Positions 16,328 to 24,814 of a stretch of DNA of 64,000 nucleotides are shown piece by piece; positions within the stretch are counted from its first letter, which is position 1, and each line of letters opens with the position of its first letter. This DNA comes from Hyphomicrobiales bacterium (GTDB lineage: Bacteria > Pseudomonadota > Alphaproteobacteria > Rhizobiales > Rhizobiaceae). The notes beneath the pieces were generated by a model. It saw only the letters and a list, made by a program, of their open reading frames with translations. It made no database searches and was not told the origin of the DNA. The stretch covers positions 169,844 to 233,843 of the forward strand of contig UBXV01000005.1 of assembly GCA_900469625.1 (NCBI GenBank). Direction: 5' to 3'. Both the position numbers and the translations under genes were made by a program.

Positions 16328-18532
16328 TCAATTGCTTGCGGCATGCGGCAGACCTTGTTGCGCAGACGCGCCGTCGGCGGGCCCGAGGACTGCGACCTTG
16401 CCGCCGTTCCGGTCCGGTGCCTTCAACGCCGGCGCTTTCTCGAAAGTTTCGCCGACGGATCGCAGCAGTCGCGTCACATCCGCCGAAAGCGACCGGGGCC
16501 GCACCAGCGGCGGCAGCGCATTTTCGTCGGGCTTGGCATTGGCGACCTGCGGCTGCTTGCTCGGGGCAGGCGCAGGCGTGGTGATCCCCGGAATATGGCG
16601 ATGCTCGATGCCCTGTTCGGCATAATCCATCAGCCGCTTGAAGGTCATGGCGGGCAGGGAGCCGCCGGTCATGTTGTTGGTCGATGTATAGTCGTCGTTT
16701 CCGAACCAGACTGCCGTGGTGTAATCGCCGGTATAGCCGACGAACCATGCATCGCGGTAGGCCTGGGTCGTACCGGTCTTGCCGCCGGTGACGATACCGT
16801 TGTCGAGCGCTGCCTTGCGGGCCGTGCCGATGACCGGAATCTGCGTCAGCATCGAATTCATCGAAGCGCTGGCCTGCTCCGACAGGACACGCTTGGCCGG
16901 AGGCTCGTCGCGGGAAAAATCGTAGAGGATGTCGCCGTCGTAATTGAGGATCTGGCTGATGCCGTGCCGGCGCGATTGCAGGCCGCCGGCGGGGAAGACG
17001 GCGTAGGCCGTTGCCTGGTCGAGCACGGTCACTTCCGACGTGCCGAGGGGCATCGTCTTGTCGGCGCGCAGCGGCGTCTCGATGCCCATGCTCTTGGCCG
17101 TTTGCACGATCAGGTCCGTGCCGAGTTTGTCCTTGGCGAGACGCACCGGGATCGTGTTGATCGACTTGGCGATCGCGGTGAGGATGGTGACGCGGCCGGC
17201 ATAGCTGCGGCCGTAATTTTGTGGCGACCAGCCGCGCCAGGTGATCGGTGCGTCGACGACGATCGTCTCCGGCGTCATGCCTTTTTCCATCGCTGCCGCG
17301 TAGGTATAGACCTTGAAGGAGGAACCCGGCTGACGTAGCGCCCGCGTCGCGCGGTTGAACTGGCTCTCGCCATAGTCGCGGCCGCCGACCATCGCCCGCA
17401 CCGGCCCGCCGTTTTCGACCATGACCAGCGCGCCCTGCTTCACATGGAAGCTTTCACCATACTGGCGCAGGCTGGACTCGACCGAATCTTCGGCCGCGTT
17501 CTGCAGGCCCATGTCGATGGTGGTGCGCACGATCAGCGAATGCTGGGCGAACGGGCGGGCGATGCGCTGTACTTCGTCGAACGCCCAGTCGAGGAAGAAG
17601 TCCGGCGCCTTGACCTGCGCGCGGTCGACGACGGTGGCCGGGTTGAGCCGGGCGGCAATCACCTGGCCCTCGGTCATGAGGCCGCCCTGGACGAGGTTCG
17701 TCAGAACTTCGTTGGCACGGCCGCGGGCGGCAGGCAGGTTGACGTGCGGCGCGTAACGCGCCGGTGCCTTGAACAGGCCGGCGAGCATGGCCGATTCCGC
17801 CAGGTTGACGTCGGTGATCGCCTTGCCGAAGTAGAACTGAGCCGCAGCCGCCGCGCCAAACGTGCCGCCGCCCATATAGGCGCGGTCGAGATAGAGCCGC
17901 AGGATTTCCTTTTTCGACAGGTTGGACTCGAGCCAGATCGCCAGAAACGCTTCCTTGATCTTGCGCTCGATGGTGCGCTCGTTCGACAGGAACAGGTTCT
18001 TGGCAAGCTGTTGCGTCAGCGTAGAGCCACCCTGGACGACGCCGCCGGCGCGCGCATTTTCCGTCATCGCGCGGGCAAGGCCGAGGAAATCGATGCCGTA
18101 GTGATCGAAGAAGCGGCGGTCTTCGGTTGCAAGCACCGCCTTGATCAGGTGGTCGGGCAACTCGTCGATCGGCACCGAATCTTCGTGAATGATGCCCCGA
18201 TGGCCGATTTCATTGCCGTAGCGGTCAAGGAAAGTGACGGCGAAATCGCTCTGCGCCCGCCAGTTGCCCTTGGTTTCCTCGAAAGCCGGAAGTGCGAGTG
18301 CGAGCATCAGCACCGAGCCGGCCGTGCCCCAGGTCATGCCTTCGCCGAGAACTTCGAAAACCGCCTTCTTCCAGCCGGTCACGCGGAAGCGGCGGAAGAA
18401 AATCGTTGTGTCTTCCCACCATTGCGAGAGTTTGAAACCGGCATTCCAGACCGTCGAATCGATCCAGGAATCGATTCTCAGAAAGATGTGCCGTTTTTTC
18501 GGCCGGTTATCGTCTTTCCTCGGTTCCCGCAC
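16328..18532 (-). CDS. class A penicillin-binding protein (PBP1a-type)
   Basis: A 734-residue bifunctional peptidoglycan synthase. A cytoplasmic N-terminus and one membrane helix (about 66-84) are followed by the GT51 glycosyltransferase domain with catalytic Glu137 in ATEDRRFFDHYGID and GGSTLTQQLAKN at 168-179, then a transpeptidase domain with all three motifs: SSFK with Ser404, SIN at 457-459 and KTGTT at 585-589. It polymerises lipid II and cross-links the glycan strands in the periplasm. The C-terminal 80 residues are Pro/Ala-rich. Rhizobiales lack the canonical elongasome and rely on PBP1a-type enzymes for polar growth, but this genome may have several paralogues, so I give no symbol. 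Confidence 0.93.
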   Translation of the reverse strand: MREPRKDDNRPKKRHIFLRIDSWIDSTVWNAGFKLSQWWEDTTIFFRRFRVTGWKKAVFEVLGEGMTWGTAGSVLMLALALPAFEETKGNWRAQSDFAVTFLDRYGNEIGHRGIIHEDSVPIDELPDHLIKAVLATEDRRFFDHYGIDFLGLARAMTENARAGGVVQGGSTLTQQLAKNLFLSNERTIERKIKEAFLAIWLESNLSKKEILRLYLDRAYMGGGTFGAAAAAQFYFGKAITDVNLAESAMLAGLFKAPARYAPHVNLPAARGRANEVLTNLVQGGLMTEGQVIAARLNPATVVDRAQVKAPDFFLDWAFDEVQRIARPFAQHSLIVRTTIDMGLQNAAEDSVESSLRQYGESFHVKQGALVMVENGGPVRAMVGGRDYGESQFNRATRALRQPGSSFKVYTYAAAMEKGMTPETIVVDAPITWRGWSPQNYGRSYAGRVTILTAIAKSINTIPVRLAKDKLGTDLIVQTAKSMGIETPLRADKTMPLGTSEVTVLDQATAYAVFPAGGLQSRRHGISQILNYDGDILYDFSRDEPPAKRVLSEQASASMNSMLTQIPVIGTARKAALDNGIVTGGKTGTTQAYRDAWFVGYTGDYTTAVWFGNDDYTSTNNMTGGSLPAMTFKRLMDYAEQGIEHRHIPGITTPAPAPSKQPQVANAKPDENALPPLVRPRSLSADVTRLLRSVGETFEKAPALKAPDRNGGKVAVLGPADGASAQQGLPHAASN

Positions 18533-18788
18533 GGTCTCAACGTCCTGAAGGCTTCTGGCATCATGCCGACGCCGGGCGATAGTTGCACGGCCATAAATTC
18601 CAATCTACTTGCATATCGCGCCGGCGGCCTTAAAAAACCGGCAATTTTCTGCGAAATTTCTCTTCTGCATATTTCCCTTGGTCGTCGCGGATGACAGGAC
18701 ATAGGCAGCAACTCAAGCCGCGACCGTCGCCTGTGCCCGCCTGACCGGACGTGCGACGCAGTAGCGCGATGGATTTGACGAAAGTGTG

Positions 18789-19262
18789 ATGACCATGGGC
18801 GAAATGCCTTTCTGGAAGGCGAAGAGCCTTGATGAGATGAACAATGCCGAGTGGGAAAGCCTCTGCGACGGCTGTGGGCTCTGTTGTCTCAACAAGCTCG
18901 AGGATTGGGAGACGGCCGAGATTGCCTGGACCTCGATCCGCTGCACGCTGCTCGACGGAGAGAGCTGTCGGTGCAAGGATTATCCGAACCGCCAGGCAAC
19001 GGTGCCCGATTGCATCCAGCTGACGCCGGACGCGGTGCGTGAAATAACCTGGCTGCCGCCGACCTGCGGCTACCGGCTGGTGGCGGAAGGGCGTGACCTC
19101 TACTGGTGGCATCCGCTCTTGTCGGGCGATCCGGATACCGTGCACACGGCCGGCATTTCGGTGCGTGGCCGCACCGTTGCGGAAGACGGCATCGACATCG
19201 AGGATTATGAGGATTACCTGGTGACCTGGCCGCTGGAAGTCGGGGAGAAAAGCCTGGGTTGA
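18789..19262 (+). CDS. YcgN-like UPF0260 cysteine-cluster protein
   Basis: A 157-residue cytoplasmic protein of the UPF0260 (YcgN) family. The cysteine signature is intact: [14 protein letters not shown] near residues 28-41, then [20 protein letters not shown] and PPTCGYR. Such clusters suggest metal or Fe-S binding, but the function is unknown. Near-start choices are GTG 18786, ATG 18789 and ATG 18795; I use 18789. It is divergent from the PBP gene, with 256 bases between. Sequence conservation across proteobacteria makes the gene call safe. Confidence 0.88.
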   Translation: MTMGEMPFWKAKSLDEMNNAEWESLCDGCGLCCLNKLEDWETAEIAWTSIRCTLLDGESCRCKDYPNRQATVPDCIQLTPDAVREITWLPPTCGYRLVAEGRDLYWWHPLLSGDPDTVHTAGISVRGRTVAEDGIDIEDYEDYLVTWPLEVGEKSLG

Positions 19263-19367
19263 CAGTGCCTTGGCGGCTTTCGCGGAATCAATCCCGCAGG
19301 CTCGTCATTGCGGGCGCGGGTCGGAGCGGCTAGAGATCCTCGGTCGCCACCATTCCCAGGCATTCCG

Positions 19368-19877
19368 ATGATCAGCACCGACCGCCTCGTTCTGCGCAGA
19401 CCGCAACTGGAGGATTTCGAACCCTATCGCCAGATGTGGCTCGATCCCGAGATCCTTCGCCATATCGCGCCGGGCCCGTTTTCCGATGAGCAGATGTGGA
19501 CGCGCTTCCTGCGCCAGGAAGGCGGTTGGCAGTTTTTCGGCTTCGGCTATTTCGTGATCGAAGAGAAAAGCTCCGGCCGTTTCGTCGGGCAGGTCGGCTT
19601 CCAGGATCTGCACCGCGAGATTTCTCCAGCCCTGACCGGCACAATGGAGACCGGCTGGACGATCGCGCCGCAGGCGCAGGGGCGGGGTTACGCGAGCGAA
19701 GCCGCGCAGGCGGCGTTCGCCTGGGCACGAGAACACCATGTGGGGCGCCGTGTGACGGCCATTGTCAGCCCGGCCAATGCCGCATCGCTCCGGATCGTGG
19801 AAAAGCTCGGCATGCGGCCCTTCGCAAATACCGAATACCACGACAAGCCCGTGACGCTGTTCGACACCACTCTTTGA
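19368..19877 (+). CDS. GNAT acetyltransferase, RimJ/RimL type
   Basis: A 169-residue acetyltransferase of the RimJ/RimL branch (Acetyltransf_3). It starts ISTDRLVLRRPQLEDFEPYRQMW, has the GFGYFVIEEKSSGRFVGQVG strand pair, the acetyl-CoA binding loop QGRGYASEAAQAAF (Q-x-x-G-x-G/A context) and the family end SPANAASLRIVEKLGMR. It transfers an acetyl group from acetyl-CoA to an amine; the substrate, protein N-terminus or small molecule, cannot be read from sequence. Start ATG 19368. It is convergent with the YjbR gene, 31 bases apart. Confidence 0.88.
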   Translation: MISTDRLVLRRPQLEDFEPYRQMWLDPEILRHIAPGPFSDEQMWTRFLRQEGGWQFFGFGYFVIEEKSSGRFVGQVGFQDLHREISPALTGTMETGWTIAPQAQGRGYASEAAQAAFAWAREHHVGRRVTAIVSPANAASLRIVEKLGMRPFANTEYHDKPVTLFDTTL

Positions 19878-19908
19878 AACGGTTTGAAACGGTGAGCGTA
19901 TGGCCGCG

Positions 19909-20244
19909 TCAGTGGCGACCGTTCTTTTTCACCAGGCTTTTGGGCGCGACGTTGCGCCAGGCGGTTTCCATCGACTGACGAATGAGATCGTCGTCCGCCT
20001 CGACGAAGTAAAACGACGTCCAGCCCTTGCTTCCCCATCCGCCGGGAACCGCGGCGCAGATGCCCGGCTCCATTTCCAGCAGCATGCGCTGCTGGTCCGG
20101 GGTGAACTTGAAGACGGCCCTGCCGGCCTCTGGCAACGACATGAAGATGCGCTTGCCCACGCGGAAGTCCCGCGTGCCGAAATGGGCATTTTCTTCCGTT
20201 CCCGGCAGGCTCAGCGCCAGTTTTTCGATCTCGTCGGTCAGCAT
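19909..20244 (-). CDS. MmcQ/YjbR family protein
   Basis: A 111-residue protein of the MmcQ/YjbR (CyaY-fold) family: SLPGTEENAHFGTRDFRVGKRIFM, then FKFTPDQQRMLLEMEPGICAAVPGGWGSKGWT and a C-terminal SMETAWRNVAPKSLVKK. The family has been proposed to bind DNA on structural grounds; its biological role is not established. Start ATG at 20244. No operon partner is evident on this strand. Confidence 0.88.
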   Translation of the reverse strand: MLTDEIEKLALSLPGTEENAHFGTRDFRVGKRIFMSLPEAGRAVFKFTPDQQRMLLEMEPGICAAVPGGWGSKGWTSFYFVEADDDLIRQSMETAWRNVAPKSLVKKNGRH

Positions 20245-20568
20245 GAAAAAAGAGTAACACGGTTTTTCCGATTGGCCAAAAGCGCGGGGATCGCCCCGGA
20301 GCCGACCGAAGGAGCGGCCTTGCCGGCGGCCGCGCGATCAAATCTCCTGTCATGCCGGCGTGTTTGATAACGGCAGGAAAGCCGTCGGAGCGAGGCTTGC
20401 GCGCGGCCTGATCCCGCCGCAATCACGCGTCTGTTCCAGCCGGGGGCACGAGCCTTTTCCTCGTTCGCGAACCGTAAAAATAGATCGCCCGCGGCGTTAG
20501 CTGCGGGCGACCTGAAGGTCTATGGAAATTGTGCTGTCGCGCGCTTGCGCTCGGGCTCTCGCCGACGC
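20245..20568. other. intergenic region with terminator for the 46-aa gene
   Basis: About 324 bases with no credible protein gene. It contains the minus-strand terminator at 20474-20510. Overlapping open frames on both strands look like shadows of GC-rich sequence. Confidence 0.4.
20474..20510 (-). terminator. Rho-independent terminator on the minus strand
   Basis: An 8-bp GC stem (20485-20492 with 20503-20510) with a 10-base loop. On the minus strand it runs into TCTATTTTTA. It lies about 60 bases past the stop of the 46-aa gene and supports that gene being transcribed as its own unit. Confidence 0.75.
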
Positions 20569-20709
20569 TTACTCAGCCGGCTGAACGGGCTTTTGTGGCG
20601 TCTGGCTGGCCGTGCGCATTTCGCGCCATTCGCTTTCGAAACGGTCCAGCAGCGACTGCGGTACCTTGGACTGCTGAGATGCCTGCTGGTTGTTTACGAG
20701 CGTCTGCAT
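20569..20709 (-). CDS. 46-aa small protein of unknown function
   Basis: A 46-residue, Gln-rich hydrophilic protein, MQTLVNNQQASQQSKVPQSL, then LDRFESEWREMRTASQTP. The frame is open 19 codons further upstream, but I start at 20709 because a near-perfect Shine-Dalgarno (GGGAGG) lies 6-7 bases before this ATG and no site precedes the longer starts. A terminator on the same strand follows at 20474-20510. No signal peptide, membrane helix or known family. Likely a real but uncharacterised small cytoplasmic protein. Confidence 0.6.
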   Translation of the reverse strand: MQTLVNNQQASQQSKVPQSLLDRFESEWREMRTASQTPQKPVQPAE

Positions 20710-21765
20710 CCGATCCTCCCGGGCCTGTTGCAATTTCATGACAAGTTGATGGGCGGACAATTTCACATCGTAAACGCTTTGTAAATCAGTAGCTTAAATC
20801 ATTTAAACGATTGAAAAATATTTAAATCGATTAATTTTTCGGTGATCCACAGTTGCATTCGTGCGGTGTCGATCGGTCGCCCGGTTTCCGGCCGAACGTC
20901 CTCGTGTGGACCTCGTCCAAAGAAGGTCTTGGCAAGCAGGCGGGCATGCCGGAGCCTGCTCAACGACCGTTGCCGCATGCTTGTGAAATGAGTGGCGCCG
21001 TGGCGCGTCGTAGCCGGACAAGGCAAAACAAAGGCTTGGGCGGTCGGCCGGACTCTGTGTCCGAGCGTGTTCACTCAACCCGGCAAGCAGCGGACTCAAC
21101 TTTGAAGGATGCGCGGCCAAGGGATTCAAAGCGCTGGAGAATTGCGCCGGCTTCAAGTCTTGCCGTTGGCAGATCCGAAGGCATCACGCCAATCTGCTCC
21201 CTGACCGATAGCTTGACGATAACAGGAAGGGTTTAACAAATGGCTGACTGCCGGCGGGAGAGGTGATGCCGCCTGTTGCACGACTGCAATACTGTCGCCG
21301 CCAGTTTGCTGTCGAAGCCAACGGAAACTTGGCGGCGAGACTGGATCTTTTCCGGACCCGCCCGAGATACTTGCGCTATGCCATCGCGCAGGCGCGCTTT
21401 CGTGCCGCCGCGCGGCGGGCGGACGCAGTAACCCTCCCACTGCGTCCGCCCGCATTTCCTTAGGCGTTGAAAAACCCACTGGAACCGCCAGGTGGCGGGC
21501 ACCGACGTCTGATGCCGTGGCGCACCCTGGTCTGTTACAAGATCCTTGTGCAGACATCCTGCTGGCCAAAGCTGCTGGTCCGGGTGCGTTTTCGGCCGTT
21601 GGGTTTCGCAGGCGAGGGAATCGTTGCAATCTGTGGTCAGGTCGGCGTGGATGAATGCATCCGCTGGCGGCCGTTCGCCGGGCGGGGTGGCCGACATTCA
21701 TTTGCCATTCAGCCTCTATCCGTTATTGCTTTGGCCATGATGCTTCCCAAGTCGAAAGTGCGTTC
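20710..21765. other. 1-kb region without a recognised protein gene, upstream of feuN
   Basis: About 1056 bases. The first 130 bases are AT-rich (20770-20840), promoter-like. Several open frames of 60-180 codons exist on both strands, but their products are low-quality (Arg, Pro and Ser-rich, no ribosome-binding sites). A perfect 15-bp hairpin sits at 21415-21453. An untranslated RNA or feuN leader in this region is possible but not shown. Confidence 0.45.
21415..21460 (+). terminator. orphan terminator-like hairpin
   Basis: A perfect 15-bp stem (21415-21429 with 21439-21453) around a 9-base loop, followed on the plus strand by ATTTCCTT. No protein gene upstream accounts for it. It could end a small RNA or a read-through transcript, or be a dispersed palindromic repeat unit. 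Confidence 0.55.
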
Positions 21766-22020
21766 ATGTCTTCACCAGTGATCATAGCCGCGCTTGCCGC
21801 AGGTCTTGCAGGCTTTGCGCCGCCTCAGATCAGCGGACCCACGGACCTTGTCGTGCGTGTGGCCGGCGATTGCAGCGCGGCCGCTCAGCAGGTCGTGTCG
21901 GAAACCGGCGGCGAACTGTTGTCGGCGCAACCGACGTCCGATGGCCAATGCGTGATCACCGTGCTCGTACCCGGCAATGGCGGGCGGCCGAAGAAGGTGA
22001 CCGTCAGGGTGCCGATGTAA
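21766..22020 (+). CDS. feuN: FeuN-like small periplasmic modulator of FeuQ
   Basis: An 84-residue exported protein: a signal peptide (PVIIAALAAGLAGFA) and a mature part of about 65 residues with two cysteines (GDCSAAA near 36, GQCVITV near 62) that could form a disulfide. Size, export signal and position just upstream of feuPQ match FeuN of Sinorhizobium meliloti, an essential 83-aa periplasmic protein that restrains FeuPQ signalling. The identification rests on context and size rather than on a remembered alignment. It is 42 bases upstream of feuP on the same strand and probably co-transcribed. Confidence 0.72.
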   Translation: MSSPVIIAALAAGLAGFAPPQISGPTDLVVRVAGDCSAAAQQVVSETGGELLSAQPTSDGQCVITVLVPGNGGRPKKVTVRVPM

Positions 22021-22062
22021 TTCGCGCGTGACGACGCTGCGAAAGAGGGGAAATAGTCAAGA

Positions 22063-22734
22063 ATGCGCATTCTGGTAGTCGAGGACGACGTCAACCTGAA
22101 CCGGCAGCTCGCCGAAGTTCTGAAGGAGGCCGGCTACGTCGTCGATCAGGCCTATGACGGCGAAGAGGGGCACTATCTCGGCGATGCCGAGCCTTACGAT
22201 GCGGTGATCCTCGATATCGGCCTGCCCGAAATGGATGGCATTACCGTGCTTGAGAAATGGCGTGGCGGCGGCAAGACCATGCCGGTGCTGATCCTGACGG
22301 CGCGCGATCGCTGGAGTGACAAGGTTGCCGGCATCGATGCCGGTGCCGACGATTACGTCGCCAAGCCTTTCCATGTCGAGGAAGTGCTTGCTCGCATCCG
22401 TGCCCTGATCCGTCGGGCCGCGGGCCATGCCAGTTCGGAGATCGTCTGCGGTCCGGTGCGGCTCGACACCAAGGGGTCGAAGGCAACCGTCGACGGCACG
22501 GCGCTGAAGCTGACGTCGCACGAGTTCAGGCTGCTCTCCTATCTGATGCACCACATGGGCCAGGTCGTGTCTCGCACGGAGCTGGTCGAACACATGTATG
22601 ATCAGGACTTCGACCGCGATTCCAACACGATCGAGGTTTTTGTCGGCCGACTTCGCAAGAAGATCGGCAACGACCTGATCGAGACGGTGCGCGGCCTCGG
22701 CTACCGCATGCAAGCGCCCGGCAATGGCAATTAG
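22063..22734 (+). CDS. feuP: FeuP-like OmpR-family response regulator
   Basis: A 223-residue regulator: receiver domain (1-115) with acidic pocket Glu7-Asp8-Asp9, phospho-acceptor Asp51 in AVILDIGLPEMDG and Lys101 in DDYVAKPFHVEE, then an OmpR/PhoB winged helix (about 125-220; LTSHEFRLLSYLMHH and VFVGRLRKKIG). In S. meliloti FeuP drives ndvA for cyclic glucan export and is needed for symbiosis; PhoP-like regulators are its closest relatives. It overlaps feuQ by 11 bases, and the cluster feuN-feuP-feuQ supports the assignment. Confidence 0.9.
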   Translation: MRILVVEDDVNLNRQLAEVLKEAGYVVDQAYDGEEGHYLGDAEPYDAVILDIGLPEMDGITVLEKWRGGGKTMPVLILTARDRWSDKVAGIDAGADDYVAKPFHVEEVLARIRALIRRAAGHASSEIVCGPVRLDTKGSKATVDGTALKLTSHEFRLLSYLMHHMGQVVSRTELVEHMYDQDFDRDSNTIEVFVGRLRKKIGNDLIETVRGLGYRMQAPGNGN

Positions 22735-24109
22735 ATCCCTTACGGCCCGTGTATTGGCGGTTTCGACCGTCTGGGCCGTCGTCGCCCTGGTGGTGATCGG
22801 GGTCGTCATCTCGGCTCTTTACCGTCAGGGCTCCGAGCGCGGTTTCAAGGACCTTTTGCGCGCCCAGCTCTTCAACGTCGTCAATTCGATTTCGGTCAAT
22901 GAGAAGACGGTGCTTGCCGGCAGTCCGCAGTTGGGCGACCTTCGCTTCTCGCAGCCGCAGACCGGCTGGTACTGGATCGTGGATCCGATCGGCGAGTTCG
23001 ATACGGCCCCCTTGATCTCGACATCGCTCGGCAATGCGAAGCTGCCGATTGCCAGCGTCGACGAAGTGCCCTTCGATACCGGCTATGTCCGCTTCTATAC
23101 GACCAAGGACCCCTTCGGTAACGAAGTCGAAGTGGCCGAGACGGAGGTCGTTCTCGACATTCAGGGCCACACCGCCCGTTTCCGCGTCGCCGGCAACCGC
23201 GACGTGCTGGAGGCGGATATCAACCGCTTCACCCGCAACCTGACGATCGCGCTCTCCATCTTCGGTCTGGGCGGGCTCGGCATGAACGCGTTGACCATTC
23301 TCTTCGGCCTCCGTCCGCTGGACCAGGTTCGCCGCTCGCTGGAGAAGGTCCGGGCGGGCGAAAGCGAAAGGCTCGACGGCGCGTTCCCGCGCGAGATCCA
23401 GCCGCTTGCCAACGAAGTGAACGCGCTGATCGACAGCAATCGACGCATCGTCGAGCGCGCCCGCATGCAGGTGGGAAACCTCGCCCATTCGCTGAAGACA
23501 CCGATTGCGGTCCTTCTCAACGAGGCGCGTGTGCTGGAGGCGTCTCATGGCGAGCTCGTCCGCACGCAAGTTGATGCGATGCAGATGCAGGTTCAGTCCT
23601 ATCTGAGCCGCGCGCGGATCGCCGCGCAGCGCGAGTCCGTGCTTGCCCGCACCGAGGCGCAGCCGGCGCTGGAGCGGCTGGTGCGTGTAATGCGCAAGCT
23701 CAATCCGGAGAAGGAAGTGCATCTGTCGATCAATCCGCCCGGCCTGGTGCTGGCGATGGAACTGCAGGATGTCGAGGAAACCGTCGGAAACCTGCTCGAA
23801 AACGCCGCCCGTCATGCCAAGGGCGAAGTCTGGTTAAACGTTCGTGCGGCGCCGGGCGAACAGCATGCCAAGGAAGGCGGGCGTCATTGGATCGTGCTCG
23901 ACGTGGACGATGACGGGGCTGGTCTCGACCCGGACCAGATCGCGCTGGCCATGAAACGCGGCAAGCGTCTGGATGAAAGCAAGCCGGGAACGGGCCTTGG
24001 GTTGTCGATCGTCAGCGAGATCGTGCGCGAGTACCAGGGCACGCTGACACTGTCGCGGCGGGAAGAGGGCGGGCTGAGGGCCGAGCTCGTGCTGCCGGCT
24101 GCGGTTTAG
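22724..24109 (+). CDS. feuQ: FeuQ-like sensor histidine kinase
   Basis: A 461-residue inner-membrane kinase: helices at about 10-32 and 173-196 flank a periplasmic domain of about 140 residues (PhoQ-like sensor), followed by HAMP-like linker, a HisKA region with His255 in NLAHSLKTPIAVLL and a HATPase_c domain (LLENAARHAKG; DDDGAGLDPD; GTGLGLSIVSEI). The H-box with SLKTP instead of ELRTP is typical of the PhoQ/FeuQ group. It phosphorylates FeuP and in S. meliloti is held in check by periplasmic FeuN. It overlaps feuP by 11 bases. Confidence 0.9.
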   Translation: MAIRSLTARVLAVSTVWAVVALVVIGVVISALYRQGSERGFKDLLRAQLFNVVNSISVNEKTVLAGSPQLGDLRFSQPQTGWYWIVDPIGEFDTAPLISTSLGNAKLPIASVDEVPFDTGYVRFYTTKDPFGNEVEVAETEVVLDIQGHTARFRVAGNRDVLEADINRFTRNLTIALSIFGLGGLGMNALTILFGLRPLDQVRRSLEKVRAGESERLDGAFPREIQPLANEVNALIDSNRRIVERARMQVGNLAHSLKTPIAVLLNEARVLEASHGELVRTQVDAMQMQVQSYLSRARIAAQRESVLARTEAQPALERLVRVMRKLNPEKEVHLSINPPGLVLAMELQDVEETVGNLLENAARHAKGEVWLNVRAAPGEQHAKEGGRHWIVLDVDDDGAGLDPDQIALAMKRGKRLDESKPGTGLGLSIVSEIVREYQGTLTLSRREEGGLRAELVLPAAV

Positions 24110-24279
24110 GGGCCACACTCGGGCGCGAAAGTGTCGGCTGGGCCGCCGTCCCGGTTGCCTCTGTCAACCGGGAATGCCAAAAGAAAATCAAGGGGAAGCC
24201 CCTTCGGTCCGCATTGACGGAGCCGGGTCGGCTTCGCAGCGGGAAGTGCATGTCGCGGATCATGAGGAACCAGGCAGAA

Positions 24280-24723
24280 ATGACACGAACTATTGTCGTC
24301 AGCGGCAGGATCGCGGTGATCGCGTCGGCGGTGGCTCTGGCCGGCTGCAGCACCACGTCGGGCGGGCAGTCCGCAGCGGCAGGGCTGGGCGCGAGCGCGA
24401 CCCCGAAAGTGTCTTCGACCACCTATATCGCAGCGCTCCAGGGCGGCGTTATCGGTCGGCTGAGCAACCTCGATATCGGAACATCCGACCGCCAGCGCGC
24501 GCTTGAAGCCGAGTACCGTGCGCTGGAGGCAGCGCCAGGCGGCCAGCCGGTCAACTGGCAGGGACGCAGTGTCACCGGATCCGTGGTCGCCAACGCGCCC
24601 TATCAGGTGGGCTCGCAGAACTGCCGCCAGTATAGCCACACCGTCACCGTCAAGGGACAGCCGACGACGGCGCGGGGTGCCGCGTGCCGCAATCCGGACG
24701 GCAGCTGGACGCCGCTCAGCTGA
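24280..24723 (+). CDS. outer-membrane-type lipoprotein, surface antigen family
   Basis: A 147-residue lipoprotein. From the ATG at 24280 the signal reads TRTIVVSGRIAVIASAVALAGC with lipobox LAGC, so Cys24 would be lipidated. The mature part has Gly/Ser-rich spacer, then GGVIGRLSNLDIGTSDRQRALEAEYRALE and a C-terminal YQVGSQNCRQYSHTVTVKGQ, the end typical of RT0821/17-kDa surface antigen-like proteins, which lack the glycine-zipper here in full form. Longer starts at 24214-24262 are open but would bury the signal. It follows feuQ by 170 bases on the same strand; regulation by FeuP is a guess. Confidence 0.75.
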   Translation: MTRTIVVSGRIAVIASAVALAGCSTTSGGQSAAAGLGASATPKVSSTTYIAALQGGVIGRLSNLDIGTSDRQRALEAEYRALEAAPGGQPVNWQGRSVTGSVVANAPYQVGSQNCRQYSHTVTVKGQPTTARGAACRNPDGSWTPLS

Positions 24724-24814
24724 CCGGATTTCCGGTTGCGGCGAAACGCCTCAAATATCTGTCATTGCAGGTTTTCGAGTTGGAATGGCATGGGTGGCAT
24801 AGTATTGAGCATCC

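Noticed and set aside
16328-18532. Several long frames antisense to the PBP gene
   Set aside because: High-GC shadow frames; the PBP frame has all catalytic motifs.
21153-21701. Minus-strand open frame of 182 codons upstream of feuN
   Set aside because: Low-quality protein (His, Arg, Pro and Ser rich), no start signal, and it contains the perfect 15-bp hairpin in its middle.
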